From Neostapfia colusana (taxonomy: Eukaryota > Streptophyta > Magnoliopsida > Poales > Poaceae): a stretch of DNA of 64,000 bases. The stretch spans positions 56,785,900 through 56,849,899 of the forward strand of contig JASWHV010000002.1 in assembly GCA_030760725.1 (NCBI GenBank), given 5' to 3'. Positions 1-12,662 of this stretch are shown piece after piece; position 1 is the stretch's first letter; the number at the start of each line of letters is the position of its first letter. Below the pieces are notes generated by a model that made no database searches, was not told where the DNA came from, and saw only the letters and a program-made list of their open reading frames with translations. The position numbers were made by a program, and so were the translations under genes.

Positions 1-2922
1 ATCCTCCCGCCCGCGCTTCAAGCGTCTCACGGCTGATAAGTTGGCTTCCAAACGAGCGAGCGGCGAGTGCTATCACTGCTCGGAGCAGTACAGGCTAGAC
101 CATAAGTGCGCCGGCAAGGGGATCTTCCTCCTGGAGCTTGATGACGACAACATCGACGTTGACGTGGTCGTTGCCGACATGGGCATCTCCCTACATGCCC
201 TAACCGGCATTGACGTCGCCAACACAATGAAGCTCCAGGTTTACATCCGTGGCAAGCTGTTGACCGCATTGGTCGACATGAGCTCCACTCACACCTTCAT
301 CAGGGAGCCCCTCATCTAGGAGCTCGGCCTGATGATGTTGCCGCGGCCAGGCATCGGTGTTCGGGTCGCCAACGGCGACTCCATCTCCTGCACAGGCATT
401 TGTCCATGTGTAGCATTGATGATTGCAGGAGATCGCTTCGACGTCACGTGCTACATGCTGCCACTTGACGGCTTCGACCTCGTTCTGGGAGTTCAGTGGT
501 TGCGGTCCTTGGGACCCATCCTCTAGAACCTCGAGGACCTCGCGATGAAGCCGTGGCGCGAGGAACGTGAGGTGGTTTGGGCGGGGGCTGTGCAGCTCCG
601 CCCCCGTGTGCTCTTCTCTAGCGCTTCCTACCGACATGATGGGTGCCCTCCTGGATAGCTTCTAGGACCTCTTTGACGAGCCATGCGGTCTTCCTCCTCC
701 ACGGCGCCACGACCACCGCATCAAGCTCCTGCAGGGCACAACTGTCTCCGGTAGCTGTCCGACCGTACCTCTACCCCAGCTTCTCAAGGACGAGATGGAG
801 AAGCAGTGCGCCGAAATGCTTCGCCAGGGCATCATCCGGGAGTGCACCTCTGCATTCTCCTCGCCGGTGTTGTTGGTTCGATAAGCCGGCGACACGTGGC
901 GTTTCTGCATCGACTACTGCGAGCTCAACGCCCGAACTTTGAAAGACAAATTCCCTATTCTAGTGGTCGATGAACTGTTGGACGAGCTCCGCGGCGCGAG
1001 GTTCTTCTCCAAACTTGACCTCCACAGCGGCTACTTCTAGGTGCGCATGCACCTGGACGACATCGACAAGACGGCATTCCGAACTCATCGAGGCCACTAT
1101 GAGTTCTTGGTGATGCCGTTCGGCCTCACCAATGCGCCGTCCATGTTCCAGTCGTTGATGAACGATGTTCTTGACCTGTACACAGGAAATTCGTGCTTGT
1201 CTTCTTTGATGACGTCTTGGTGTATAGCAGGTCCTGGGCCGAACACCTCTAGCATGTCAAGCAGGTCTTACTTATGGGGCCGCCCCTTCACCGTTCGGGT
1301 TGATCACTTCAGTCTAAAATACATCCTGGATCGACGCCTCATGACAATTCCCCAACATGCTTGGGTGAGCAAGCTCTTTGGCTATGATCTGCAGATTGAG
1401 TACAGGCCGGGGCGTCTGAACGGGGCAGCTGACGCCTTGTCCCGCCGCGACGAGGAAAATATGGATATTCACGCCATATCTGCGCCAGTCTTCCACCTCT
1501 TCGACTCGCTTCGTGCTGATATCGCCACGGACCAGCAGGCCCAACAGTTGAAGGCCCAGCTCTAGGAGGGAGCCGCCCCTGCTGACTGGGCCAAACGTGA
1601 CAGTCTCCTCCTGCGCAAGGGGAAGCTCTTCATCCCTGATACGTCCTCCTTGTGGCCCTCTTTACTACCTGAGGCTCATGATGGGGGCCATGAGGGCGTC
1701 CAAAAAACAGCGCACCTGCTGCAACTCTCCTTCTATAGCCCGTCACTCTTGCGACGGGTGCGTGAGTACGTCTGCTGTTGCACCACATTCCAGCGCAACA
1801 AGACGGACCATCTACATTCGGCCGGCCTGCGGCAGCCTTTTACTGTACCCTCAGAGATCTGGAGTGATATCTCTATGGACTTCATCGAGGGTTTTCCGAA
1901 GGTTGGAGGCAAGACGGTGATCGTGACGGTGGTGGATCGCTTTTCGAAGTACGCCCACTTCATTCCATTGAGCTACCCGTACAGTGTTGCATCCGTGGCA
2001 AGGGCGTTCTTCGACGACATTGTACGTCTACACGGCTTCCCCTACTCCATCGTCAGCGACTGCGACACCGTCTTCACCAGTCTGTTCTGGTCAGACCTGT
2101 TTCAGCTAACTGGTATTCGTCTGCAGCTCAGCTTGGCCTTCCACCCACAGTCCGACGGCCCGTCTAAGGTCGTCAATAAGGTCATCACCATGTATCTTCG
2201 TTGCCTGGCTGGTGATCGACCAAAGTCATGGCTGCAGTGGCTTCCTTGGGCTGAGTACTGCTACAACACATCGTACCAGACAACCCTCAAGAGCTCGCCC
2301 TTCAGAGTGGTCTATAGTAGAGATCCTCCAGCACTTATCTCTTATCATCAGGAAGTCTCCAAGGTAGCAGCAGTTGACCAACAACTAAGGAACAGAGATG
2401 AGTTGTTAGCTGAAATTAAAGACAGGTTGGTGCAGACTCAAATTGCCATGAAGAGCTATGAAGACAAGACTCGGCTTGAGGTGGAGTTTAATATTGGAGA
2501 CTTGGTTTGGCTACGTCTTCATCAGCGCACTGCAGTGGGCGTGATAGTGGCACCATTATCAAAGATTGGTCCTAAGTATTTTGGACCATATCAGATCATA
2601 CAACGCATTAGTGCGGTTTCATATAAGCTGTAACTACCTCCTCAAGCTCGGATACATGACATCTTCCATGTGTCCTTCTTGAAGAAGTTTGAAGGCCCTG
2701 CACCAACTCAAGTGGCGCCTCTGCCACCTCTCCTTCATGGGCGCGTCATACCCAACCAGAGAAGATTCAGCGGGCACGGCTGAATAGAAGAGTCTGGGAG
2801 CTGCTAGTCAAGTGGATTGGTCATTCTGATGCAGATTCTACATGAGTCCAGCTAGAAGATTTCAAAATGAAGCACCCCACCTTCGAGCTCGAGGACAAGC
2901 TCTTTGTCGAGAAGGGGGGAAA
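1..2922 (+). pseudogene. Decayed Ty3/gypsy chromovirus pol (5' end outside window)
   Basis: The + strand carries, in order, protease-like sequence (about 200-530), reverse transcriptase (KLDLHSGYF near 1010, then FGLTNAPSMFQ near 1120), RNase H (FTVRVDHFSLKYILD near 1290), integrase (SMDFIEGFP near 1875, HPQSDG near 2145) and a chromodomain-like tail (about 2790-2900). The polyprotein would copy and integrate the element. It is dead: stops at about 317, 525, 1038, 1563 and 2632, frameshifts, and an internal deletion near 1255 that joins the RT active-site region directly to RNase H. The protease motif reads DMSS and the catalytic Glu region of integrase reads SK instead of SE. The lineage looks like a Reina-type chromovirus, which is an inference from motif flavour. 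Confidence 0.85.
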
Positions 2923-2925
2923 TGC

Positions 2926-3495
2926 TGTGGACGCCTTTGTGGGCTGCAAATATGGCAGGCGCAGGGCCCATGGCGCCCACAGCCCAGCCACACCACCCCC
3001 TGTCTATGCGTCTTCTAGAAGGTTTGTTTAAGATTAGAATAAATCTGTTATAGATAGAATGGTTTTCTAGAAGATTTGTTCAAGATTAGAATAAATCTGT
3101 TATAGATAGAATTAGAGGATCCAATCTATTATAGATAGAATTAAATAAATAAGAGATTAAGTCGTTTGGGGGGTGTCCCAACCGACCCGGGTGCAGCTGC
3201 TGGCCCTAGGAGGGCGGCAGGGGGTCCCTAGACCTCTATATAAGCAACACTCCTCCCCCATGTAATCTTCATCAAGGAAATAGAGAATTGCCCATTGGGT
3301 TGTTCCCTCCCCTTGGTCACCGTGGCTACAAGCCCTAACCCTAGCCGCTGCGACACCTCTTCCCCTCCACGCTACCCTCTCCGTAGCCATCGTAGTGCGG
3401 TAGCCTGCTGCTCCCTCCCCTGCGCAGTCATAGGCGCATCTGGAGGCCTCCCCCACCCTCAATTCTCAGCAAGACGCTACAATGAGAACCTAACA
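2926..3495 (+). repeat. 3' LTR of the Gypsy element
   Basis: A purine tract (gagaaggggggaaa, 2909-2922) ends at the start of this LTR, which begins TGTGGACGCC and ends AACCTAACA. A TATA box (CTATATAAG) lies at 3236-3244. The first base could also be 2923, because TGCTGTGG gives a second possible TG. No 5' LTR is visible, so the termini rest on the TG...CA rule and the purine tract. Confidence 0.7.
3011..3135 (+). repeat. Tandem 54-bp repeat inside the Gypsy LTR
   Basis: Two copies of a unit containing 'ttctagaagRtttgttYaagattagaa' followed by 'ctgttatagatagaat' lie side by side, followed by a partial third copy of 'tctattatagatagaatt'. They sit upstream of the TATA box, where LTR enhancers often duplicate. 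Confidence 0.75.
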
Positions 3496-3513
3496 TACTG
3501 ATAAATGGATATC

Positions 3514-3518
3514 CTAAC
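3514..3518. other. Copia-1 target site duplication, left
   Basis: CTAAC immediately precedes the left LTR; the same five bases follow the right LTR at 12928-12932. Confidence 0.9.
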
Positions 3519-3686
3519 TGAAAGAGGGCTAATGATGATTGTATTCAGATGATAGAAAAGCTGGGGTACAGGTGTGATTATATAGAGGGATTAGGAGGGG
3601 AGAAAAGACTAAACTACCCCTAACCCTAATCCCTCTCTAATGACTAATATACCCCTGTGACACACCCCTAATTACAGTGTCTAACA
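3519..3686 (-). repeat. Copia-1 3' LTR
   Basis: On the + strand it reads TGAAAGAGGGC...GTCTAACA, so both ends obey TG...CA. It is followed by a 17-C run (3687-3703), the polypurine tract of the minus-strand element. Confidence 0.93.
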
Positions 3687-3716
3687 CCCCCCCCCCCCCC
3701 CCCGCAGTCACAACAT

Positions 3717-6700
3717 CTAGCCACTGCAGATGTTGAGACTGGACCGAAACTCGGAGAATAGCGACGACGGGAGGCCCATCGTGATGATGTCGGCGAACTG
3801 CGTCGTCGTCGGGACATGGTGTACCCGAACCTCGCCCCGTGCAACCCGCTCACGAACAAAATGAAGGTCGATCTCCACATGCTTCATGTGCTGATGCTGG
3901 ACCGGGTTGGTGGAGAGGTACATGGCGCTGACGTTGTCGCAGTAGATGAGGGTGCTTTTGATGACGGGAGTGTGGAGCTTCTGAAGTTGCTGCTGAACCC
4001 AGGAGGCCTCAGCTACGCCGTTAGCCACGGTGCAATACTCTGCCTCAGCACTCGAGCGCGACATCGGGCTGTCGCTTCGAGGACCAGGAGACAAGGTTGT
4101 CGCCCAGGAAGACGGCGTACCCAGAAGTAGAGCGGCGTGTGTCCGGGCAGCCTGCCCAGTCAGCGTCTGTGTACACGACCAGCTCGGAGGCCGTGTCACG
4201 CCGAAGAAGGAGACCGTAGTCGAGGGTGCCTCGTAGGTACCGAAGAATCCGCTTGACAGCGGTGAGGTGTGGTTCCCTCGGGTCATGCATGTGGAGGCAC
4301 ACCTGCTGGACCGCATATGAGATATCCGGCCTGGTGAAGGTGAGGTACTGGAGAGCACCTGCAAGTCTCCTGTAAGAAGTGGGGTCAGAGACCGGTGTTC
4401 CGTCGGTGGCTGAGAGCTTCTCCTGAGTATCCACTGGAGTGGAGCACGGCTTGCAATCAGCCATGCTCGCTCGCTGGAGGATATCCAGACAGTACTGTCG
4501 CTGGTGAAGGAATAGTTCGTCTGGTCGGTCCTCGACCGTAATACCCAGGAAGTGGTGGAGACGGCCCAGGTCCTTCATAGCGAACTCATGCTGTAAGGCA
4601 GAAATGGTTCGCTGAAGCAGACTTGGACTAGATGTTGTTAGTACAATGTCATCGACGCACAGTAGGAGGTAAGCTGTGTCACTGCCCCGTCGATAGACAA
4701 ACAGCGAAGTGTTCGACTTAGCTTCAACAAACCCCTGTGAAACCAAGAAAGAGGCGAACCGGCTGTACCAGGCTCGCGGTGCCTGCTTCAGTCCGTACAG
4801 GGATTTGTTCAGCTTACAGACCATGTCTGGGTGAGCTGAATCTACAAATCCTGCCGGCTGACTGCAGTACACTGTCTCGGTCAGTGTACCGTGGAGGAAG
4901 GCGTTATTGACGTCCAACTGGTGGACAGGCCAAGAATGTGAGAGAGCTAGCGACAGTACGGTACGAACTGTCGCCGGCTTCACCACCGGGCTGAAAGTGT
5001 CGTCGTAGTCAACTCCAGGGCGCTGAGTGAAGCCCCGGAGTACCCAACGAGCCTTGTATCTCTCCAAGGTGCCATCCACCTTCTTCTTATGCGTGAATAC
5101 CCACTTGCCCGTGACAACATTGCCACGACCAGGACGGGGAACCAGGTCCCAGGTCCGGTTGGCAAGCAAGGCCTCATACTCTTCCTCCATAGCGCGGCGC
5201 CAGTTAGGGTCGGCGAGGGCGCTACGCACGGAAGTAGGTATGGGCGAGATCGAAGAAGGCTCGGTCGGTGGAGATGTCGTCGACGAGAAAGCGGCACTAT
5301 CGAACCGCTCCACTGGCCGAAGACTCCCGGACGCACGTCGAGTCACCATCGGGTGGACGTGACTAGGATCCCTGTGAAGTAGAGGGGGGTTGTACACCGG
5401 CCGCTCGGGTACAACCATCTTCTCTCGTCGTGGGTAGACGAGAGTGGGTCTCGATGCCGCGCGTGGCGTCGCTGGAGCAGGAGCCTCTCCCCGCGCTCGT
5501 CGCTGGTAGACAAGTGCGGGGTAAGCAAAACGTAAGGTCGTCGTCGGTGCCGCGCGTGGCGCGGCTTGTGGCGTCGTGCTCGCTGCAGGTAACGTCGGGG
5601 AGGCAGCTGGTGATGCCGCTGGTGCCGTACGTGGTACAGTTGGTGACGCCGGGGGCACCTGAGGTACAGTAGGTGGTGTCGGGGAAGCCGAGGCCGCGCG
5701 TGGCGCAGCAGGTGACGTCGGAGGCGTCGATGCCACACGGGGTGCAACAATCGGTGTCGAGGGCATTTGGGACGTAGCTCGTGTCGATCCTGCAGAAGAA
5801 ATAGGCCAAGGCAACTGGGAGGCAGCCTTGGGGTCAGTAGGAAGAACGGAGTCAAGCTCTGCGGTGGAATCAGAAGAGGTGGTGGAAAAAGGAAAAGATG
5901 ACTCGTCGAAGACGACGTGCCGAGAGATCAAAAGACGGTGGGTAGTGAGATCTAAGCATCGGTAACCCTTATGATCAAGGAAATACCCGAGAAAAACACA
6001 CCGTGTCGAGCGGGGCGCAAACTTATGTGGGGCGGTGGCGGAAAGATTAGGGTAGCAAGCGCATCCGAAAACTAGAAGGTGATCATAAAGAGGATTAGTG
6101 CCATATAGAGCAAAGTAGGGGGTGGAGGCACGAATCGCCTTGGTGGGAAGACGATTGATTAGAAGTGTGGCAGTATGAAGAGCCTCCACCCAGTATCGGG
6201 CTGGAATAGATGCCTGGAACATCAAGGAGCGTATGACATCATTGATGGTGCGAATCATGCGCTCTGCCTTGTCGTTTTGAGGAGAGGTATACGGACAAGA
6301 CATGCGTAGCTGTACCCCATGTGCGGAGAGAAAATTACGAAACTCAGAGTTATCAAACTCGCGTCCGTTATCGCACTGGACAGCTCGAATGGTACGCCCA
6401 AATTGAGTAGAAATCCAAATGAAGAAGTGAGAAAGAGTGACGAAAGTCTCAAGACATCAATCGTAATGGAAAAGTCCAGGAGAAGTGAGAAAAATCATCA
6501 ATTATCACCAAATAGTAATTAAAGCCCGATATACTGAAAATGGGAGATGTCCACAAATCACAATGTATAAGATCGAATGGGTGCTTAACATGAGTCACAG
6601 ATGTGGGAAAAGGGAGGCGAATATGACGACCAAGCTGACAGGCATGACATAGTGAGTCATGTGTACCCCTAGAACACGAGATAACTGAGCTACTGGACAG

Positions 6701-7139
6701 CTTTGACATAGCCTCTGCACCAGGGTGGCCAAGCCGGCGATGCCAGATGGTGGATGAAGCTGTCGTAGTCAAAGCAAATGGCGGTGAAGCAGCGGAAATA
6801 GGAAGCCGAAGTGTGTATAGGGGCCCCGAGCTATCACATCGGAAAAGAGGTCGCCGGGTGGAGAGATCCTTCACAGACAAACCAAAAGGATCAAATTCAA
6901 TGGAAACATTGTTGTCAGTGGTAAAACGGCGAACAGAAAGTAAGTTCTGAATGATATCTGGAGCAACAAGAATGTTTTTAAGTTGGAAAGTACCCGGAAG
7001 ACCGTAATCACCTACTGAGGTGACTGGAAGAACGCACCCATTCCCAACAACGATAGATGAAGGAAAAGAGGGATTGGGAGGATGGGTGGAAGAGAGTATA
7101 CCGGAATTAGGAGTGGTATGATATGATGCTCCGGGATCA
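3717..7139 (-). pseudogene. Copia-1 pol: protease, integrase, RT, RNase H
   Basis: Domains in order: retropepsin-like and GAG-pre-integrase region (about 7139-6600, with a C-x2-C-like HACQLGRH), integrase core (6600-5900), a Pro/Ala/Thr-rich linker of tandem ASP/APRAAP-like repeats (5800-5350), reverse transcriptase (5150-4400; LDVNNAFLHG near 4910, CVDDIVLT near 4650 where YVDD is usual) and RNase H (4200-3720; SRSSAEAEY near 4050). A one-base insertion near 6450 shifts the frame relative to Copia-2. A two-base loss near 4065 breaks RNase H; Copia-2 keeps the bases at 14555. The protein ends NICSG-stop at 3717-3719, just before the polypurine tract. Confidence 0.88.
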
Positions 7140-8755
7140 ACTACCTAGTCGGCACCAGGTGGAGTAAGGTGCATGGTGCTGAAGGAGGAAGCAAGCGATT
7201 GTCGATCCCACGTCGACGGTGGCTCCTGAAGAGGTGCCAATGGCTCCGAGTTCCCAACAGGGTAGTCAGTGCCTCCGTAGGTCGGGGCTGACTGTCCGCC
7301 AGAAGAGTATCCAGGCCCACTATAGGCCTGAGTTGTCGGCCCACCAACACTGTGGGCTGGTCCACTGTAGCCGGGGGTAGCCGTGAACGTCGGCTGAGGA
7401 CGTGGTGGTCGTGGATGCTGAGAACTCGAGGACGGTCCAGGCCACATGTAGATCTGGCCAGTCCACGGGTTGTAGGGTGTGGGCCAGGGTGCACCTCTCT
7501 GGCCGGTACCACTACCACCAGTAGACGAAGCCGTGGGGGTGCTGCCTGCACTGCTGCCACCACGGCGGCCGTTCTTTCCTCGGCGATGACGGTTTCCACC
7601 TCCTGTACTGGTAGGAGTAGAAGGTGGACGTGACGGTGGTCCACGAGCCGCTGGTAAGGGTGGACAAGGGGACTACCCGGAGCCATAGAAAGTTGTGGCA
7701 GATCCAGAGCCAGTAGAGGCTCCTGCAGTGATCTCTTCAAGTTCAAGATCAGACCATACCTTCTCGAAGGTAGGTAGTGGCTTCAGTCGAAGAAGCCACG
7801 TCCGTAGGTGACAATAGCGCTCGTTCAGGCCCCGATGGACCCGAAGAACAAGAGCGCTGTCGGTGACCGGCTCACCAAGGTCATGTAGGGCATCCGCCAT
7901 GCCCTTCATCTCCCGACAGTAGGTGGAGATATAATGATCACCCTGGACGGTGTTCTGGAACCGAGTGCTGATGTGGAGGGCTCGAGTCACGCGGTTTCCT
8001 AGAAACCGTTGCTCGAGGACTAGTCAGGCCTGTCGGGCAGTACCGCCACCGCGCTGCCTGACGATGTCCTGTAGCTCCTCTGTCAGGGAGCCAAGGATCC
8101 AGGATAGTACCAGACTGTCCATGCTGATCCGGGACACCTGTACTGAAGACTCGTCCTGAAGGACATGGTCATCGAGGCAGTAGCGTCTCAGCGTGAGGAG
8201 CACCATATCACGCCACCGGGCATATGAGGTGGACTCGGAGCTGAGAACAACCGGCATGAGTGTTCGGATGTTCTGAATCCCTGCGGCCTGTGCATGAAGA
8301 GCGGCCACAAGCGAAGTCGAGTACGTACTAGCGTCCGAGGGAGGCTCGTGGACAACACTCATCGATCGGCGAGCACTCTCCTCGAGTTGGTGGGATAGTG
8401 ACGCCACAGAGGCACGCTCCTGCTCTAGGGCAAGGGCGAGTGCCCGCTCGCGTTCGCGAGAGGCGGCCAGTGCTGCGGCAATGTCAGAGGTCTCCGCAGT
8501 GTCGGTGCCGTAAGAAGAAGTTGTGTTCTTAGCAGTAGCTCCGGCGGCTGGGAACGGAATCGGCGGGATCGCCGTGGTGCTCCCGTCGATGTTGAGGCCG
8601 GTCGAGTCCCGTAGCATGGAGGTACCTGCCATGAAGGTGACAGCAGTGGCGAGGTTGTTGGTGGTACCGACGAGGGGTTCACCGGTGGCTGGACCGGTTC
8701 TCGAGAAGGAGGCTCGCTGCAGATCCAGCACCGAGGGGCCTGGGGGTTGCGGCAC
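7140..8755 (-). pseudogene. Copia-1 gag
   Basis: The reading frame starts at ATG 8755 and continues to about 7140. It holds a UBN2/retrotransposon gag core (motifs HEDYISTYCREMKG-like near 7900, LNERYCHLRTW near 7810) and a Gly/Pro/Ser-rich tail. The core forms the particle that packages element RNA. The frame is interrupted by a TGA at 8021-8023, a TAG near 7673 and a TAG near 7142, all in one unchanged frame; the first and last stand where Trp codons would fit. No clear CCHC knuckle is seen; an Arg/Gly-rich stretch near 7570 takes its place. Confidence 0.8.
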
Positions 8756-9292
8756 CTCCTAAGGAGGCGGCGCCCCCTCCAGAGGCTGCTGTGCCTCCAG
8801 TTTTGGCAGGCCAGAGGGCGGCAGCCCCTCCAGGGGGGCCGGCGGCGGAGCACCCAGGGGCGGTGGTGGCCCTTCCAGGGGAAGTGACGCCCTCCCCCCC
8901 CCACGTGCGCGCGCGGCCCCCATCCGTGTGGGGGCGGCCTGAATCCGGGCGGAGCCGCCCCGATCCAGGGCGCGGCGGCCCATGGTGGGGTGGCGGCTGC
9001 CCCTCCCCGCGCCCAGGGTGGGGTGGCGGCTGCCCCTCCCCGCGCCCAGGGTGGCGGCCTCTGCCTCCGCGCGCTGTCCTCCAGAGGAGGCGGCGCCCCC
9101 CCCCCCCCCCCTGCGTGCGCAGCCCCGATCCAGCGGCTGGCGGCGGCGTACCAGGGGCGGCGGCTTAGGGGCGGCCGTGGATCTGGCGGCGGCGGCCCAG
9201 GGTGGGGTGGCGGCGGCGTGCGCCCAGGGCTGCTTCGGCGGCGGCTGGGCCATTAGGATTAGGTTTAGCACTAATCCTAATTATTCCTAGCT
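8756..9292 (-). other. Copia-1 GC-rich 5' leader
   Basis: Between gag and the PBS lies very GC-rich sequence that is open in several frames. It has a tandem duplication of a 33-bp unit (about 8983-9047, ggtggggtggcggctgcc core) and a run of C at about 9098-9111. No protein family is recognisable. It probably is untranslated leader or packaging RNA. Confidence 0.6.
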
Positions 9293-9412
9293 AATGATAC
9301 CATGAAATGAACTCCGCCTATGTTGTAATGACATAGCCGGTCCCAAGCCCGGGTAAAGGAGGAGGGGGTTGTGATAGGCTTGGCGAGCCAACAACTACAC
9401 TTAGCCACTCTC

Positions 9413-12400
9413 ATGGAAATGAAACCCAATAGAAATTCGTTGGGGCGTAACCCTCTTAGCGACGCGCCATATCGGAACCCGGGTATGGTGTTAAGTGGGC
9501 AAGGGCCGGGTCGCCACCGCCTTAGTGGCGCGCCATATCGGAACCCGGATATGGTGTTAAATGAGCAAGGGCCGGATCGCCATCACCTTAGTGGCGCGCT
9601 ACATCATCGCCCGGATGTAGTGATAAGTGAGCAAGGGTCTTTGCATCTTACTCGACGGGTGCAAAGCGTAAGGAAGCTAGCCGAGGAACATAGATTTCGG
9701 GTGGGTAGTTGGAATGTAGGATCCTTGACGGGGAAGCTACGTGAGTTAGTAGATGTTGCCATTAGGAGACGAGTAAATATCCTTTGTGTACAAGAGACTA
9801 GATGGGCGGGTCAAAAGGCGAGAGAAGTCGAGAATACCGGTTTCAAGTTTTGGTATTCTGGTTCGGCTGGGACTAGGAATGGCGTAGGTGTTCTAATAGA
9901 TAAGAGTCTTAAGGATGGAGTAGTGGATGTTTGAAGACGAGGGGATAGGATCATCTTAATCAAGATAGTAATTGGGGACATTGTCTTGAACGTCATTAGT
10001 GCTTATGCCCCACAAGTTGGGCTCAACATGAGTGCTAAGAGGCAATTTTGGGAGGACTTGGAGGATATGGTTAGTAGTGTACCGATAACCGAGAAACTCC
10101 TCATAGGGGGAGATCTCAATGGTCATGTGGGTGCAAGTAACCTAGGATTTGGAGGAGTACATGGAGGTTTTGGATGCGGCGATAGAAATCAAGAGGGTAA
10201 GGACATCCTAGACTTTGCTGTAGCCTATGATCTGTTGATAGCTAACACCCTCTTTAGGAAGAGGCAATCTCACCTAGTGACCTTTAGTAGTGCCCAACAC
10301 TCTAGCCAGATTGACTTTGTCCTCACTAGGAGAAAGGATAGACGGGAGTGTCTAGATTGTAAGGTGATCCCGGGGGAGTGTGTTGTGACACAACATAAGC
10401 TTGTGGTAGCTGACTTTCGCTTCCATACATGTTCTTTGCGGGACAAATGTGTCAAAATCACAAGAACAAAGTGGTGGAAGTTGAAGGGAGAATCACAAGA
10501 ATCCTTTAAAAATAGGGTGATCACAGAAGGACCCTGGGCAGAAAATGGAGATGCAGATAGTATGTGGATGAAGATGGCAACTTGCATTAGGAAGGTAGCT
10601 AGTGAGGTGTTTGGTGTGACAAAGGGAAAGAAACTTATAGATAAAGACACTTGGTGGTGGAATGAGGATGTACAAAAGGCCATTAAGGAGAAGGAGTGTT
10701 ACAAGAGTTGGCATAATGATAGAAACACAAGCAACATGCTTAAGTACAAAGAGGCTAAGAAGAATGCAAGGCGGGTTGTGAGTAAGGCAAGAGGACAAAC
10801 CTATGATAAGTTATATGAGAGACTAGGGACAAAAGAAGGTGAAAAAGACATATACAAGGTAGCAAAAATCCGCGAGAGAAAGATGAGAGATCTCAATCAA
10901 GTTAAATGCATCAAAGATGAGACTGACCGCATTCTAGTGAAGGATGAAGAGATTAAGAATAGATGGCGTGATTACTTTAATGGGCTATTCAATGATGGGA
11001 ATGAGAGCACTATGGTTGAGTTGGATGACTCCTTTGATGACTCCAACAGGCGGTTCGTGCGGAGGATACAAGAGTTTGAGGTTAAGGAGGCCTTAAAAAG
11101 GATGAAAGGAGGAAAGGCCCTCGGCCCTGACGATGTCCCTATTGAGGTGTGGAGATGTCTTGGGGACGTCGCAATAGTATGGCTCACAAAGCTATTCAAC
11201 CATATTTTTCGGTCGAACAAGATGCCTGAAGAATGGAGGAAAAGTATATTAGTACCTATCTTCAAAAATAAAGGAGATATTCAAAGTTGTACTAATTATC
11301 GAGGTATTAAGCTTATGAGTCATACTATGAAGCTTTGGGAGAGAGTGATTGAACACCGCGTGAGGAAAGTGACCAATGTCACTAAAAACCAGTTTGGTTT
11401 TATGCCTGGGAGGTCTACAATGGAGGCGATTTTCTTGCTTCGTCAGCTTATGGAGAGATATAGGGAGCAGAAGAAGGACTTGCATATGGTGTTCATCGAC
11501 TTGGAGAAGGCGTACGACAAGATACCAAGGTCAGTCATGTGGTGGGCACTAGAGAAACATAAAGTGCCAACAAAGTACATTACCCTTATCAAGGATATGT
11601 ACAATAATGTTAGGACAAGTGTGCGCGTAAGTGATAGTGAGACTGATGCATTTCCTATCACGGTAGGATTACATCAAGGATCAGCTTTGAGCCCATACAT
11701 CTTTTCCTTGGTAATGGATGAGGTGTCGAAGGATATACAAGGGGATATCCCTTGGTGCATGCTCTTTGCTGATGATGTAGTGCTGGTAGATGAAACTAGA
11801 GATGGTGTTGATAAGAAATTAGAGTTATGGAGACAAACCTTAGAGTCCAAGGGGTTTAGACTTAGTAGGACCAAAACCGAGTATATGAGGTGCGACTTTA
11901 GTGGTGTTGGTCGTGAAGAGGGAAATGTTAGTCTACAAGGACAAATAGTACCTAGAAGGGACTCTTTCCGATACTTAGGATCAATGTTACAAAGCAATGG
12001 CGATATTGATGAGGATGTTTGCCACAGGATCAAGGTAGGGTGGATGAAATGGCGACAAGCCTCTGGAATCCTATGTGATAGGAAAGTCCCACAAAAGCTA
12101 AAAGGGAAGTTCTATAGGACGGTGATCAGACCCGCGATGCTCTATGGGGCGGAATGTTGGCCAACTAAACGGCAACATGTCCAACAAATGAGTGTCGCAG
12201 AGATGCGCATGCTACGGTGGATGTGTGGGCACATGAGAAGAGACCGAATAAGGAATGAGACGATTCGTGATAAGGTAGGGGTAGCGCCGATTGAAGAGAA
12301 GTTAGTCCAACATCGGCTTAGGTGGTTTGGACATATCCAACGGAGACCTCCAGAAGCACCGGTTAACAGTGGGATTTTAAGAGGTAGAGAAAATATTAGG

Positions 12401-12532
12401 AGGGGTAGAGGACGACCAAGGTTGACCTGGGAGGAGGCGGTAAAACGAGATTTGAGAGATTGGAATGTATCCAGAGACTTAGCTCATGATAGGACCGCAT
12501 GGAAAGTAGCAATTCATGTGCCAGAATCGTAG
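9413..12532 (+). pseudogene. RTE ORF: EEP endonuclease plus reverse transcriptase, one premature stop
   Basis: The protein nicks target DNA and primes reverse transcription from the nick. I chose ATG 9413; the frame is open from 9371 (GTG). The N-terminus has two to three 22-residue repeats (about 9460-9650, RNP-MVL...LSGA). The endonuclease follows: SWNVGSLTGK near 9707, QETRW near 9790, GGDLNGHVG near 10106, SQIDFVL near 10304, and a C-terminal TQHKLVVADF near 10390. The RT has GPDDVP near 11123, YRGIKLMS near 11299, NQFGFMPGRST near 11388 and FADDVVL near 11765. The C-terminus carries the conserved RMLRWMCGH and HRLRWFGH motifs near 12205 and 12310. One TGA at 9932-9934 interrupts the frame; both sides are in the same frame. 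Otherwise about 1,040 codons are intact, a normal RTE length. Confidence 0.92.
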
Positions 12533-12662
12533 TCTTGTTTTTTTCTTTTTTTCTTTTCTCTTTTTCTTTTCCTTTTTTCTTATTTCTTTTCTCTTTTCTC
12601 TTTTTCCTTTTCTTTTTTCCTTTTTTTTTCTTTTTTTTTCTTCCTTTTTTCCCCTTGTTCTC
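12533..12662 (+). repeat. Polypyrimidine tract in RTE 3' UTR
   Basis: About 125 bases are almost pure T and C (runs of T separated by single or double C) directly after the ORF stop, followed by the conserved RTE tail at 12711-12749. Confidence 0.9.

Noticed and set aside
3620..3640. Telomere-like cccctaaccctaatccc in the Copia LTRs
   Set aside because: It occurs once at the same place in each LTR of the family (also near 12856, 14115 and 18600) and is not an array, so it is part of the LTR.
8760..9290. Overlapping GC-rich ORFs on both strands as genes
   Set aside because: They are low-complexity leader of Copia-1 with tandem repeats; no domain or codon bias is visible. The same applies to 17928-18466.
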